Notes: a model not told the origin generated them from the sequence alone. A DNA stretch of 64,000 bases from Sophora flavescens (GCA_030762895.1 CM061062.1:291010985-291074984); one strand, 5' to 3'; counted from the stretch's first letter, positions 32,238 to 44,729 are shown. Made by a program: numbers and translations.

Positions 32238-33620
32238 AAATACCCCAAACTTAAACTTTGCTTGTCCCCAAGCAAACTACACTCAAAAACTTAAAAAGAC
32301 TCAAGACTTGGCAAAACATGGCACACTTAAGGACTCAATTAACTTTCACACAGATTTCAAGCAATTTTTCAAAGAATTTTTCTTTCAATGTTCCCCCCTT
32401 CCAAGCAAAGTAATCCCCACATTCATTTATTCTAAACAGGTGAGAAATTAATTATTCAGACAATCAGAAATCTAAGCAGGGGATCTAAGTTACACACAAA
32501 AGAGAGATCACCAAAATCAAACAACTGCCTTCCTCACAAGGGAAATTTGTGTTCACTCAACGCTCAGTTTTTGTCAGGCTATCAACAATTCACTCATTTC
32601 ACTTTTCAGAAGCACTTCCCATAAATTTGATTTTCATCTCAAAATGGTCCCCACAGAAAACATGCAAGCAACATCAAAGGGACTTTTATGGGTTGTAATG
32701 GGGCCTGGCTAAAGGTAGGATATACAAAGGAACTAGGCTGAAGACCCTAGGAACTAAGAGAGCACGAAACATTATTTACACTTTGAAATTAAACTCAAGT
32801 TCCTTTCTTCATTTTTTTCTTTATGCTTCTGGGTGGCTACAGCCTTTTTATTCGAACAGTCTTTTTGAAATTTTTTTCTTTTTCTCTGTTTTTTTTTTAC
32901 AATTTTTTTTTCTAATCCCAAACAACACATTGCACCTTGCAGCCACCCCAAACTTTAGTTTCTTGCACCCATTCTAAGATTACATGCTCTCCTAATCCTA
33001 AGATCGGGTTAACATGGTTTTCCAGATTTTTGGGCTTATAACATTAGGTTATCAAGAATTAACAGGCTAATAGGCTCAATGGGGCTAACTAGGGAACATG
33101 CATTAGGAATTGGTTATTTTAGGCTAAGTAGCTATTTACAAAGAAAATGCCTAAATCATTTGAAGCAAACACATAATCATGCAAACCAAAAAGAGATTCA
33201 ATCAAATCCAGGGACGTGCAACTTAAAAAGTGATTTTCACACAGTTTTAAAACATGTTGGAGGCTCAAAACCTCACCTGGACATTTATGCAAATTGTTTA
33301 ACTGAGATTCTATCCCTAGTGTGTGCTTCCTATCACCCCAAACTTATCATAAATCATGTCATCATAACAAAATCTCAAAGTTCAGTTTTCAATCATATGG
33401 AGATCAATTTTTCAAAAATTTTTCAAGTCCTAGGGGGAAAACAGTCAATACATAACATGCAATCCATCTATGCAAAAATTAATAAAATCCAATAAACTTG
33501 CCAACACTAGACACAACACAACTCCTGAGCTTCTCAAATTATTCAGGAGCCTTATTAAAAACAAAACAGAAATAAAACAAAGCAAAAGAAAATTAAAAAG
33601 GAGAAAGGGTTAAGAAAAGC
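32238..33620 (-). other. E unit 3 3' noncoding region
   Basis: Same layout as the other units, with hairpin and polypurine tract at the LTR side. Confidence 0.7.
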
Positions 33621-34810
33621 TCATTCAGAGGCGGTTCCACCAGGATCCCACTGCTTGTAGCATAAGGCCCACGTGGTGGCCAAAGGGCGGAAGCTCATTC
33701 CATGCTTCCATGACTTGCAGCCTTGATTTGGAAGTGAGCACTTGACAATTATAATAACTCCACCCAGTGCGGCGGACTTCTCACTACCTCTCGGGTCACA
33801 GATGACCTCTTTCTCAATAAAGTCTCCCCAATAGAAGTGGGGCTCAACCTCTTGGACCGGCCATGGTGCAAAATCCAAGGGCTTAAACTCCATCACTGGT
33901 TCCTCAGGGGGAAGTGGTAAACAGTTAGAAACGGTTACCGGTGCTGCTTCAACTTCTGCAATGTCTTCATCCACTGCATTAACAAATTTTTCACCTGCTA
34001 TACACGCAGAAATTTCAGCACACACCACACAAAGGTTAGAGTTAGTACATATATTACAAGAAAATGAATCAGAAAAATCTACAATGTCTAGAAATTCAGC
34101 AATTAATTCATCATCCACCCCATTACTCTCAACACATGCATCTAAGACCAAAGATTCTTCTTTATCCTCAAGCACGGTGGAGCAGATGTCCTCTTGATCC
34201 CCCTTTTCTAAGTTTCCTGAAAAAAATAAACCTGCAAAACGATCTGCATTTTCTATTTTTCCTGAAAAGTATAAACCTGTAAAACATTCAACACACAAAG
34301 CAGTTCCATCACAATAACAAGCATTAGGATCAGGGGATTCAACAAATAATTCAGTAACAGAAGTATCAGTATCAGACTCATCCTCAGAGGTATTTTCAAG
34401 AATAACATGTGAATCTGCATGTTCTTCAAGGGGCTGTGGAATTAGCATTGCAGCCGAGTTGGCGGTAACTTGATCAATTAGAGCCCACAACTTCCGAGAT
34501 TCAGCTTGGTCCCCTCGGTATTCAGCCTCCATCTTCTCGTTGAAATTCCTCCATCATCCGTTGAGTTTGCTCGGCCATTAGTTGCCTCATTCCTTCCATA
34601 TGTGCACTTATCTCATGCAGTCATCTGCTTGCACGAGTCCTCTAGGGAAGGTTCGGAAGGTACAGAGGTGGTCACTTGGCTAGGATAGTATGGTGGTGGC
34701 TCACTAAAATTAGGATAATACATGCATGGTTGCTCATAATAAACATTAGGCACATAATTTCGCATATAATTATCCATGAGGCAAAATTCACAACCAGACA
34801 ATGCAGACAA
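33621..34810 (-). pseudogene. E protein, copy 3 (frameshifted)
   Basis: The N-terminal 65 codons (34810-34613) and the C-terminal 303 codons (34532-33621) are open but separated by several small changes at 34510-34640. These include CTG to CTCG and CAG to CGA differences from the other copies. The C-terminal half keeps both cysteine clusters. Confidence 0.75.
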
Positions 34811-34875
34811 AACTAATTAGCAAAGAAATAATTTTTTTTTAAATTTTATTTTCTGCTAATAACTACAAAACAGAG

Positions 34876-34893
34876 TCCCCGGCAACGGCGCCA
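34876..34893 (-). other. Primer-binding site of E unit 3
   Basis: Perfect TGGCGCCGTTGCCGGGGA on the minus strand. Confidence 0.93.
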
Positions 34894-34898
34894 ATTTT

Positions 34899-36149
34899 TG
34901 ACCGCGCTGTCGCCACGCGCCAAAAAGAACGAGCGATTATGAAAATAATGCAGTATAGAGCGACAACTCGGATCGTCTCTCAAGGACTCTTTAGTTGTTG
35001 TTATTATTAACAGAGAATTAGTAAAAGTTAGAAATGGGGGTTTTGAGATTAAAACTAGATTAACAAAACAAATCAAAAACAGAGAAAAGAAACAAAGCAG
35101 TTTAAGAAATTAGCAAATAAACAAAAGCGATTAACCTACTGTTCTCAGTTCCCCACTATCATTGGTTCATGCAAATCCTAAGCAGATACTAATCCCCTCC
35201 CGGTTGTAGCAACAATTAACAAACGAAAACCGCTACTACAGATGTATGTTCCTATTCCCGAAATAACAAACGGGGTTAAGCTCTCATGAACAAACGAACA
35301 TGAATGAACACACGCGAAATAACAAACGCGATTATATATAGGAACATAGCATCACCGAAATGAAACAATACCACACTATACATTACTGAAATAACAAACA
35401 AAAACATATAATATGGCATTGAAAAGAGAAAAGCAAATGAGACAGGAATCACAGAACCTCAAGTGTTAATAGAAACCAATTGCAGTAGATTAATCCTAGG
35501 AGACTAGCTCTCCATTCTGAGAAGAAAACAATAAACTAAGAGAAAAACAAAAGACTAACAAGTTCGAAACTAGCCAAAATCGGCTAATTTCGACTCCTAA
35601 AAACTAGCTAACTTATCATTCTGCCATAGAGCAGTTTATATACAAATTCTGGAATCCAAGGCCTCGCGAGGCGAAGCACTGCTCGCGAGGCGAATTATGC
35701 GAAAGGTCTGCAACTCTTGGTCTTCTCGCGAGGCGAGAATATCTTCGCGAGGCGAACTCTTCAAATTCCCAACTGTAACACCCGTGACCTTCAACACGGG
35801 TAAACCGTGATGCTCTCTGACTTCCAGGTACTCGCGAGGCGAGTCCTCCTTCGCGGGGCGAGACAGAAAGTTTTGCAATTTCAGGAACAGTCACCTTCTG
35901 GTTCGCGGGGCGAACAGCCTTCTCGCGGGGCGAGAAACTCCAGATTTATTCCTTTTTATTAACCGAAAAATAGAAAATAAAAGTAAATACTTTATTCACT
36001 CTAAATCAACTAAATTAACTTAAAAACACTTTACAGACTCAAAATACTACTTAAGGACAATCAAGTCTAATTTGGGCGCAAATGATATAAAATAAGCACA
36101 AAGCCAAGGTCTTTACTAGTTATAAAACCAGTCAAACAGAGGCTCATCA
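34899..36149 (-). repeat. E array LTR 4
   Basis: 1,251 bp. Contains the cluster of CTG-to-TCG differences near 35515-35590. Confidence 0.93.
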
Positions 36150-37547
36150 AAATACCCCCAAACTTAAACTTTGCTTGTCCCCAAGCAAACTACACTCAAA
36201 AACTTAAAAAGACTCAAGACTTGGCAAAACATGGCACGCTTAAGGACTCAATTAACTTTCACACAGATTTCAAGCAATTTTTCAAAGAATTTTTCTTTCA
36301 ATGTTCCCCCCTTCCAAGCAAAGTAATCCCCACATTCATTTATTCTAAACAGGTGAGAAATTAATTATTCAGACAATCAGAAATCTAAGCAGGGGATCTA
36401 AGTTACACACAAAAGAGAGATCACCAAAATCAAACAACTGCCTTCCTCACAAGGGAAATTTGTGTTCACTCAACGCTCAGTTTTTGTCAGGCTATCAACA
36501 ATTCACTCATTTCACTTTTCAGAAGCACTTCCCATAAATTTGATTTTCATCTCAAAATGGTCCCCACAGAAAACATGCAAGCAACATCAAAGGACCTTTT
36601 ATGGGTTGTAATGGGGCCTGGCTAAAGGTAGGATATACAAAGGAACTAGGCTGAAGACCCTAGGAACTAAGAGAGCACGAAACATTATTTACACTTTGAA
36701 ATTAAACTCAAGTTCCTTTCTTCATTTTTTTCTTTATGCTTCTGGGTGGCTACAGCCTTTTTATTCGAACAGTCTTTTTGAAATTTTTTTCTTTTTCTCT
36801 GTTTTTTTTTTACAATTTTTTTTTCTAATCCCAAACAACACATTGCACCTTGCAGCCACCCCAAACTTTAGTTTCTTGCACCCATTCTAAGATTACATGC
36901 TCTCCTAATCCTAAGATCGGGTTAACATGGTTTTCCAGATTTTTGGGCTTATAACATTAGGTTATCAAGAATTAACAGGCTAATAGGCTCAATGGGGCTA
37001 ACTAGGGAACATGCATTAGGAATTGGTTATTTTAGGCTAAGTAGCTATTTACAAAGAAAATGCCTAAATCATTTGAAGCAAACACATAATCATGCAAACC
37101 AAAAAGAGATTCAATCAAATCCAGGGAAGTGCAACTTAAAAAGTGATTTTCACACAGTTTTAAAACATGTTGGAGGCTCAAAACCTCACCTGGACATTTA
37201 TGCAAATTGTTTAACTGAGATTCTATCCCTAGTGTGTGCTTCCTATCACCCCAAACTTATCATAAATCATGTCATCATAACAAAATCTCAAAGTTCAGTT
37301 TTCAATCATATGGAGATCAATTTTTCAAAAATTTTTCAAGTCCTAGGGGAAAACAGTCAATACATAACATGCAATCCATCTATGCAAAAATTAATAAAAT
37401 CCAATAAACTTGCCAACACTAGACACAACACAACTCCTGAGCTTCTCAAATTATTCAGGAGCCTTATTAAAAACAAAACAGAAATAAAACAAAGCAAAAG
37501 AAAATTAAAAAGGAGAAAGGGTTAAGAAAAGCTCATTCAGAGGGGGT
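36150..37547 (-). other. E unit 4 3' noncoding region
   Basis: Same layout as the other units. One lost G near 37348 extends the antisense plus-strand ORF to 177 codons, which argues against that ORF being constrained. Confidence 0.7.
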
Positions 37548-38718
37548 TCAACCACGATCCCACTGCTTGTAGCATAAGGCCCACGTGGTGGCCAAAGGGC
37601 GGAAGCTCATTCCATGCTTCCATGACTTGCAGCCTTGATTTGGAAGTGAGCACTTGACAATTATAATAACTCCACCCAGTGCGGCGGACTTCTCACTACC
37701 TCTCGGGTCACAGATGACCTCTTTCTCAATAAAGTCTCCCCAATAGAAGTGGGGCTCAACCTCTTGGACCGGCCATGGTGCAAAATCCAAGGGCTTAAAC
37801 TCCATCACTGGTTCCTCAGGGGGAAGTGGTAAAGTTAGAAACGGTTACGGTCTTTGCTTCAACTTCTGCAATGTCTTCATCCACTGCATGAAGAAATTTT
37901 TCACCTGCTATACACGCAGAAATTTCAGCACACACCACACAAAGGTTAGTGTTAGTACATATATTACAAGAAAATGAATCAGAAAAATCTACAATGTCTG
38001 GAAATTCAGCAATTAATTCATCATCCACCCCATTACTCTCAACACATGCATCTAAGACCAAAGATTCTTCTTTATCCTCAAGCACGGTGGAGCAGATGTC
38101 CTCTTGATCCCCCTTTTCTAAGTTTCCTGAAAAAAATAAACCTGCAAAACGATCTGCATTTTCTATTTTTCCTGAAAAGTATAAACCTGTAAAACATTCA
38201 ACACACAAAGCAGTTCCATCACAATAACAAGCATTAGGATCAGGGGATTCAACAAATAATTCAGTAACAGAAGTATCAGTATCAGACTCATCCTCAGAGG
38301 TATTTTCAAGAATAACATGTGAATCTGCATGTTCTTCAAGGGGCTGTGGAATTAGCATTGCAGCCGAGTTGGCGGTAACTTGATCAATTAGAGCCCACAA
38401 CTTCCGAGATTCAGCTTGGTCCCTCTGGTATTCAGCCTCCATCTTCTGTTGAAATTCCTCCATCATCCGTTGAGTTTGCTCGGCCATTAGTTGCCTCATT
38501 CCTTCCATATGTGCACTTATCTGTGCAGTCATCTGTTTGCACAGGTCCTCTAGGGAAGGTTCGGAAGGTACAGAGGTGGTCACTTGGCTAGGATAGTATG
38601 GTGGTGGCTCACTAAAATTAGGATAATACATGCATGGTTGCTCATAATAAACATTAGGCACATAATTTCGCATATAATTATCCATGGGGCAAAATTCACA
38701 ACCAGACAATGCAGACAA
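37548..38718 (-). pseudogene. E protein, copy 4 (frameshifted near the C-terminus)
   Basis: 300 open codons from the ATG at 38718 to a stop at 37816, then the last 86 codons in another frame (37808-37548). The shift lies in the segment around 37820-37855, the same hypervariable short segment altered in copy 2. Confidence 0.75.
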
Positions 38719-38783
38719 AACTAATTAGCAAAGAAATAATTTTTTTTTAAATTTTATTTTCTGCTAATAACAACAAAACAGAG

Positions 38784-38801
38784 TCCCCGGCAACGGCGCC
38801 A
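38784..38801 (-). other. Primer-binding site of E unit 4
   Basis: Perfect TGGCGCCGTTGCCGGGGA on the minus strand. Confidence 0.93.
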
Positions 38802-38806
38802 ATTTT

Positions 38807-40057
38807 TGACCGCGCTGTCGCCACGCGCCAAAAAGAACGAGCGATTATGAAAATAATGCAGTATAGAGCGACAACTCGGATCGTCTCTCAAGGACTCTTT
38901 AGTTGTTGTTATTATTAAAAGAGAATTAGTAAAAGTTAGAAATGGGGGTTTTGAGATTAAAACTAGATTAACAAAACAAATCAAAAACAGAGAAAAGAAA
39001 CAAAGCAGTTTAAGAAATTAGCAAATAAACAAAAGCGATTAACCTACTGTTCTCAGTTCCCCACTATCATTGGTTCATGCAAATCCTAAGCAGATACTAA
39101 TCCCCTCCCGGTTGTAGCAACAATTAACAAACGAAAACCGCTACTACAGATGTATGTTCCTATTCCCGAAATAACAAACGGGGTTAAGCTCTCATGAACA
39201 AACGAACATGAATGAACACACGCGAAATAACAAACGCGATTATATATAGGAACATAGCATCACCGAAATGAAACAATACCACACTATACATTACTGAAAT
39301 AACAAAAATAAACATATAATATGGCATTGAAAAGAGAAAAGCAAATGAGACATGAATCACAGAACCTCAAGTGTTAATAGAAACCAATTGCAGTAGATTA
39401 ATCCTAGGAGACTAGCTCTCCATTACAGAAGAAAACAATAAACTAAGAGAAAAACAAAAGACTAACAAGTTCAGAAACTAGCCAAAACTGGCTAATTCTG
39501 ACTCCTAAAAACTAGCTAACTTATCATTCTGCCATAGAGCAGTTTATATACAAATTCTGGAATCCAAGGCCTCGCGAGGCGAAGCACTGCTCGCGAGGCG
39601 AATTATGCGAAAGGTCTGCAACTCTTGGTCTTCTCGCGAGGCGAGAATATCTTCGCGAGGCGAACTCTTCAAATTCCCAACTGTAACGCCCGTGACCTTC
39701 AACACGGGTAAACCGTGATGCTCTCTGACTTCCAGGTACTCGCGAGGCGAGTCCTCCTTCGCGGGGCGAGACAGAAAGTTTTGCAATTTCAGGAACAGTC
39801 ACCTTCTGGTTCGCGGGGCGAACAGCCTTCTTGCGGGGCGAGAAACTCCAGATTTATTCCTTTTTATTAACCTGAAAATAGAAAATAAAAGTAAATACTT
39901 TATTCACTCTAAATCAACTAAATTAACTTAAAAACACTTTACAGACTCAAAATACTACTTAAGGGCAATCAAGTCTAATTTGGGCGCAAATGATATAAAA
40001 TAAGCACAAAGCCAAGGTCTTTACTAGTTATAAAACCAGTCAAACAGAGTCTCATCA
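38807..40057 (-). repeat. E array LTR 5 (5' LTR of the array)
   Basis: 1,251 bp ending GAGTCTCATCA, directly followed by GCCTC of the env-position ORF. This is the clean, unrearranged end of the insertion. Confidence 0.92.
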
Positions 40058-40964
40058 GCCTCCTAGGTGCGACTGGGGCTACATAGCAGAAGCGCCGGAT
40101 GTAATCCTGGTCGAAGGGCTGCCTCGGCACCTTCTCCATCACCCTACTCACCGGTACCCCCGCTCGGCGGATAAGCTCGATGATCAGCTGCCCATGCCCC
40201 AGGCTCTCCTTCAGCGCCCGGGAGTTTACCTTCATCTGTATATCGGAGGCGATGATTGCCCCGACGTTAATCGTGCAGCCTGTCAATATGCCATAGAGTA
40301 GGTGGGCTCTGGCGGCGGTGACCGTGGACTCATGCGAGCTCACTCGAAGGTTGGCGTGTAAGAACGCCGACCAGACCTTGGCATCTAGGGTGAGGTCCTG
40401 CCTCCTCAATCTCAGAAGGTTCCCCGATGTCCCTATCTCCCAGGCAGCTCCAGGGACACAGCAAGTATCTATGATGGCCTGAGCGAGGGCCTGTACTTTA
40501 GGGAGCTGCTCATAGTCGCAGGGCTCCTCTCCGATCGGGATCCCCAAGCAGGAGTTAATGTCTGAAGCGGTGAAAGTGATGGGGATCCCCTGAACCTCTG
40601 TTATGCAGCTCGGGCCGGTGACCTTGAGTTTGGGAGCGTTGGCATAAAATTCCTGCACCAGTTTGATATCATACCGGTGCGGAAGACCAGCCAACATCTC
40701 CCAACCTCGATGGCAAATCTGCTCGGAGATGCCGGCATAGTTGTTGCCCACGAGGGACACACACCTCTCTAAAACCATCTCCTTCCTCACGACCAGGTTC
40801 CAATGCTCCCTGTGATCAGGAGAGCGGAAATTGGGAGAGTAGGAGGTGGCCCTAGAGGAGGCGCCCGTCCCTGAAGGCAACACTACGTCATCCCCAGGAG
40901 CAGATGCGCACTTCTTGCGCTTGACCGGCTGCTTTTCAGCAGGGTTGCTCTTAGGCGGAGCCAT
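40058..40964 (-). pseudogene. Element C env-position ORF, 5' part
   Basis: Starts MAPPKSNPAEKQPVKRKK, a basic Lys/Arg stretch that could be a nuclear-localisation signal, and continues through the plant transposon protein domain (HRGWEMLAGLPHRYD, FTASDINSCLGIPIGEE, KVWSAFLHANLRVSSHES, LLYGILTGCTINVGAII, RRAGVPVS). It is cut by E's LTR after about 302 codons. The start is supported by an upstream intron acceptor two bases before the ATG. The position between pol and the 3' LTR is that of env in Athila elements, but I see no signal peptide or transmembrane segment, so an envelope role is not supported. Confidence 0.82.
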
Positions 40965-40966
40965 AC

Positions 40967-41290
40967 CTGAAAATCAGAAAAGTCCCAATACAGTGCAATA
41001 ATCAGTATACAGAATATGCAACCCAGACTCATAGTTACAGTATTAACCCCCCACTGTCCTACTATCATACAAATATGCAATGAACACCACGACAGTATCC
41101 CTACTGCATTTATAACACTCAGGGCAGAGAACAATGTACAATAATAATCTCGAGACTAGGCATGTTCATGATAATGTCGTCTACCCTACTACCAGTTATA
41201 GCAGACAGTTGTGCACAGTGTGTGTGGTAGTGACTGTTTGCATTCCAGAGTATGGACAAGAACAGGTTGAAGTCAAGTGAGTGATCTTAC
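40967..41290 (-). other. Predicted 5'-UTR intron of the env-position gene
   Basis: Donor CTGCAAG/GTAAGATCAC at 41290 and acceptor TTTTCTGATTTTCAG at 40967, with a pyrimidine-rich stretch and 324-nt length. The acceptor lies two bases before the ATG. Predicted from consensus only. Confidence 0.65.
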
Positions 41291-41475
41291 CTTGCAGAGA
41301 CGAATGTGTGAGGGTGAGAGTGAACTGAGTGAATGAGGCAGTGAGGTAGAGTGCTGTGAGTTATGAGTGATGAGTGTGAGAGAGAAAGAGAGAAAGAAGT
41401 GTGTTTCAGAGGCTGAGAGGAGGAAGGAGAGGGAAGGTCGCGTGAATGCCGCGCGGCCGCTCGCGGGGCTATATA
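41291..41475 (-). promoter_or_regulatory. Internal TATA box and ATG-free leader for the env-position gene
   Basis: Minus-strand TATATAG (complement of 41469-41475) lies about 25-30 bp before a possible start near 41445. From there to the donor at 41291 the leader is CT-rich and contains no ATG. This is the arrangement of a Pol II promoter with a first noncoding exon. Confidence 0.6.
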
Positions 41476-41480
41476 ATTTC

Positions 41481-41785
41481 CCTCGTTCGCGAGGCAAGAG
41501 TAAACTCGCGACGCGAAATTTAAAATTTTGCCCCAAATTGAAAACCCTAATTGTAGATTAGCGAGGCGAGTAAACACTCGCGAGGCGAATCTGGAAAAGT
41601 GTTGCACTTTCCAGAATCGCGAGGCGAGTAGTAACTCGTGAGGCAAATCTGGGATTTCCAAAAGCTGCTGATGCCCAGATTAGCGAGGCGAGAGTGTATA
41701 TCGCGACACGAGACAGAAGTTTGGGCTTTACACTGAGATTCCAAGGCTGCTGCCTCGCGCGGCCAGTGTGTCTTCGCGGGGGGAG
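41481..41785 (-). promoter_or_regulatory. Internal TCGCGAGGCGA palindrome array of element C
   Basis: Several CTCGCGAGGCGA-type motifs and variants lie immediately upstream of the internal TATA box, with spacers like those in the LTR U3 of C, D and E. Confidence 0.7.
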
Positions 41786-41843
41786 CCTCACATTTTTTTT
41801 TAGATGAAAATAACAGAAACCTAAAAATAATAAAGGATATCTA

Positions 41844-41900
41844 GCTTGGGTTGCCTCCCAAGAAGCGCTTGTTTAACGTCCCGAGCCTGACTCAAGTCAC
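41844..41900 (-). other. Conserved post-pol motif, element C
   Basis: Minus strand AAGCGCTTCTTGGGAGGCAA, same block as in B and D, between the pol remnant and the internal promoter. Confidence 0.7.
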
Positions 41901-41909
41901 CCCTAAGGG

Positions 41910-43216
41910 TTAATCCGGAAGGTCTTGCTTGCCATGCCCTGCCTCAGTCCGTTTTCTGTAGGCTCTTGCCCTTTCATATGCTCGCATGCTGTTCCCGGAC
42001 AACTCATTTAAGTCCAGCATCCTTCTATAATCAGCACGAACTCTCCACCCCGTGATGGTCCTTTTTGGGATCAACTCATTGTCTGCATTGACCACCATGG
42101 TTGTGCCACCTTTCAACTTCGGTGCTTTATTATCTTTTCTCATACCCTTGTTGTTGAGCTTTTCCCTTGCACATTCATCCTCTGGGAGACTCGGTATGGC
42201 TTCCATGTTTTTTAACCATTCAAGATAGACCTCATCCCTAAAGGGCCTTTTTCCTCTCTATCATCATCATGGGATTTTACCAATACTTGAGCAAGTGAAG
42301 AACCATGGGCTTCTCTAGTTGCCTTTTCCTTGACAGTTGGATCCACCATATCCACACGATACACTTCCGACCTCTCTGCAGGGTGCTTCATTGCTTCAAA
42401 GAGATTGAAGACTACCTCATCATCTTGCACCCTTAGAGTGAGTTTCCCTTGTCGCACATCTATCAAGGCACCCCCAGTGGCCAAGAAGGACCTACCCAAT
42501 ATGAAAGGGATCTCGGCGTCTTCATCCATATCAAGCACTACAAAGTCCGCCGGAAATATGAGCTTGTCCACCTTTACTAACAAGTCTTCGACCACCCCAT
42601 AAGGATATTTTATAGAGCGATCGGCTATTTGGAGCGACATCCGTGTATCCTTGAATTCTTTGATCCCCAACCTCTTCATCATAGAGAGGGGCATCAAGTT
42701 GATGCTTGCCCCTAGATCACATAATGCCTTCCCTACAGTCATCCCCCCAATGGTGCATGGTATCGAAAAAGAACCGGGATCCTTCAAATTTGGAGGTAGT
42801 TTTCTTTAAAGAATGGCACTACATTCCTCGGTCAAAGCAACCGTTTCCTCATCCACTATTCTCCGCTTCTTGGAGAGAAGCTCCTTCATAAACCGGGCAT
42901 AAGATGGCATTTGTTCCAAGGCTTCCGCAAATGGAATGTTAATTTGAAGTTTGCGGAAGACATCAAGGAATCTGTTAAACTGCTTATCCTGTTGAGGCTT
43001 CTTCAATCTTTCAGGATACGATACCTTCATGTAGGGCGGGAGGTCTTGGGGTTCAACCCACTTCTTCTTTCGGAACTCTTCATCCACAAGCTTCAGCCTT
43101 CCCCCTTGCTCTGGTGCCTTGTCACTTGCCAACTCTTCTTTCTCAGGTTGCTCTTCCTCAACTTGTGGTTGTTCTGGGGCCTTGTCTTCCTCTAAACCGG
43201 TTGCACTCCTGTTAGA
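41910..43216 (-). pseudogene. pol: Element C protease and internally deleted pol
   Basis: Protease region is retained (PGSFSIPCTIGG, then CDLGASINLMPL with the active-site D). A TAA replaces Gln after SAIL at 42806-42808, and a frameshift lies near 42238. Compared with B, pol then suffers three internal deletions: after the APKLK segment to KGGTT of RT, from RT DYRR directly to an integrase LDLNEL segment, and from there to the pol end. RT catalytic site, RNase H and the integrase core are absent, so C could not replicate alone. Confidence 0.85.
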
Positions 43217-44729
43217 CCCCAACACCCTACCGCTTCTAGTTGTTATGGCATTGCAATGGTTCTTAGGGTTGTTCTCGGTATCACCTGGGAAAGTCCCTGG
43301 GGGACGCTCATTCAGTTGCTTAGCGAGCTGAGCTATCTGCATCTCTAGATTCTGAATTGTTGACCCCGTGTGAGTTGCCAACTTATCAATGATTGCGCCT
43401 GTGTTGATTACCATCTTTTCCATTGCCGCATGCATCTTCTCAAAACCCAACTCCCAAGGTTGCCTTCCACCATCTGTTATTTGCAATTGATTAGGCCCCG
43501 GAAGAGCCTGCTGAGTATTGCGTTGCTGAATTCCAATGTTCGGCCTCAGACCCTGTTAAGGTTGTTGCCAATTCTGTTGAGGATGTTGTTGACCGGCTAG
43601 ACCACCATTAGCATCACTCCAAGCGAAACCCGGATGGTCTCTCCTCATATAGCCCCTATTCTGATTCTGACTGTTGTCATTCTGTCTGTTCCTCTGATAG
43701 TGGTTCTGGGGCACGCTGTCATAGAAATTGTGGCATGAGTCCACATGTTCCTGAGAGAAGTTGAACGGACAGTTCCGAGTGTCATGATCTCCATTACAAT
43801 TATCACAACCCGGAGGCATTCCCTCGTGTATCACATTAACCTTCTTGTTCTCTGACAAAGCCGCAACTTGTATCTTCAACGATTTAACTTGCTCTAGAAT
43901 GGCTTCCATTGTTGCAGAACTGACTCCACTTGAGGTTTCCCTACCACAGTTGTAATCATTGTACGACATCTTCTCTAATAATGCCCATCCGTCTTCAGCT
44001 GATAAATAAGAGAAAGAACCGCCAGCTGCGACATCACAGTTCATTTGATAGCGCCCCCTTAACCCGTTAAAGAAATGTTGAACCTTGGAGACCGGGTCAA
44101 AGAACGCCGAGGGGCATCTTCTCAAGAGCATATTGCACCTCTCCCAAGCTTCGTTATAAGTTTCATCTTTCATCCGCTTTGAAAGATGTAACGGCTACTC
44201 TTGCTTGTGCCGCTTTCTGAGGAGGAAAATATTTGGTTAGGAACTTTTGTGCCATTTGCTCCCAAGTTCTGATACTATTCCTATCCAAGCTGTCAACCCA
44301 ATCGCGAGAGACATCCCTAAGAGAGAGAGGGAAAAGCCGCAAGCGAAACTCATCTTGAGAGACTCCTCTTGTCTTCTGCAAGTCACAAGCTTCAAGGAAG
44401 CGAGTGATGTGTCTATGAGGGTCCTGTTTGCCACTCCCATCAAACTGATTCTCACGGATCTGGAATGTGACACATCCTTCCACTCTGAAGGAGTCTGTAT
44501 TCAGGTTGCCCCTCACAATAGAAGAATCACAATCTCCCAAGCTGCGTAGATCGTACTCGAAGAGAGGCTTGTAACGAGGAGGAGGAGGAGGAGGGTTTTC
44601 TTCGGTCATGTCCTCAAGATTAATCCCTTCAAGCCTCTTTCTTTCTCTGACTTCCTTCCTTATGCGCTTCTCAGTCTTGGTGATCTCTGAATCAAATAGC
44701 AGGTCCTCTTGTGAAAGGGTACCTCGCAT
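43217..44729 (-). pseudogene. gag: Element C gag
   Basis: Starts MRGTLSQEDLLFDSEITK; the capsid region includes FRLRLFPLSLRD, FFPPQKAAQARV and VQHFFNGLRGRYQMN, then the zinc knuckle CDNCNGDHDTRNC and a Gln/Asn-rich tail. A frameshift near 44165-44175 (after SFK) and a TAA at 43556-43558 interrupt it. Gag and protease share one frame, as in B. Confidence 0.88.

Larger units (their letters stand above)
23211..40057 (-). mobile_element. Tandem array of non-autonomous Athila-derived element E
   Basis: Five LTRs alternate with four internal regions, all in minus orientation, with unit lengths of 3,909, 3,912 and 3,908 bp between LTR starts. Adjacent units share one LTR, which is what LTR-LTR unequal exchange produces. 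Each complete unit has a tRNA-Asp primer site, one protein ORF, a 3' noncoding region and a polypurine tract. No gag or pol remains. Confidence 0.93.

Noticed and set aside
40058..40964. Envelope glycoprotein assignment
   Set aside because: No signal peptide, transmembrane segment or glycosylation pattern; only the position resembles env.
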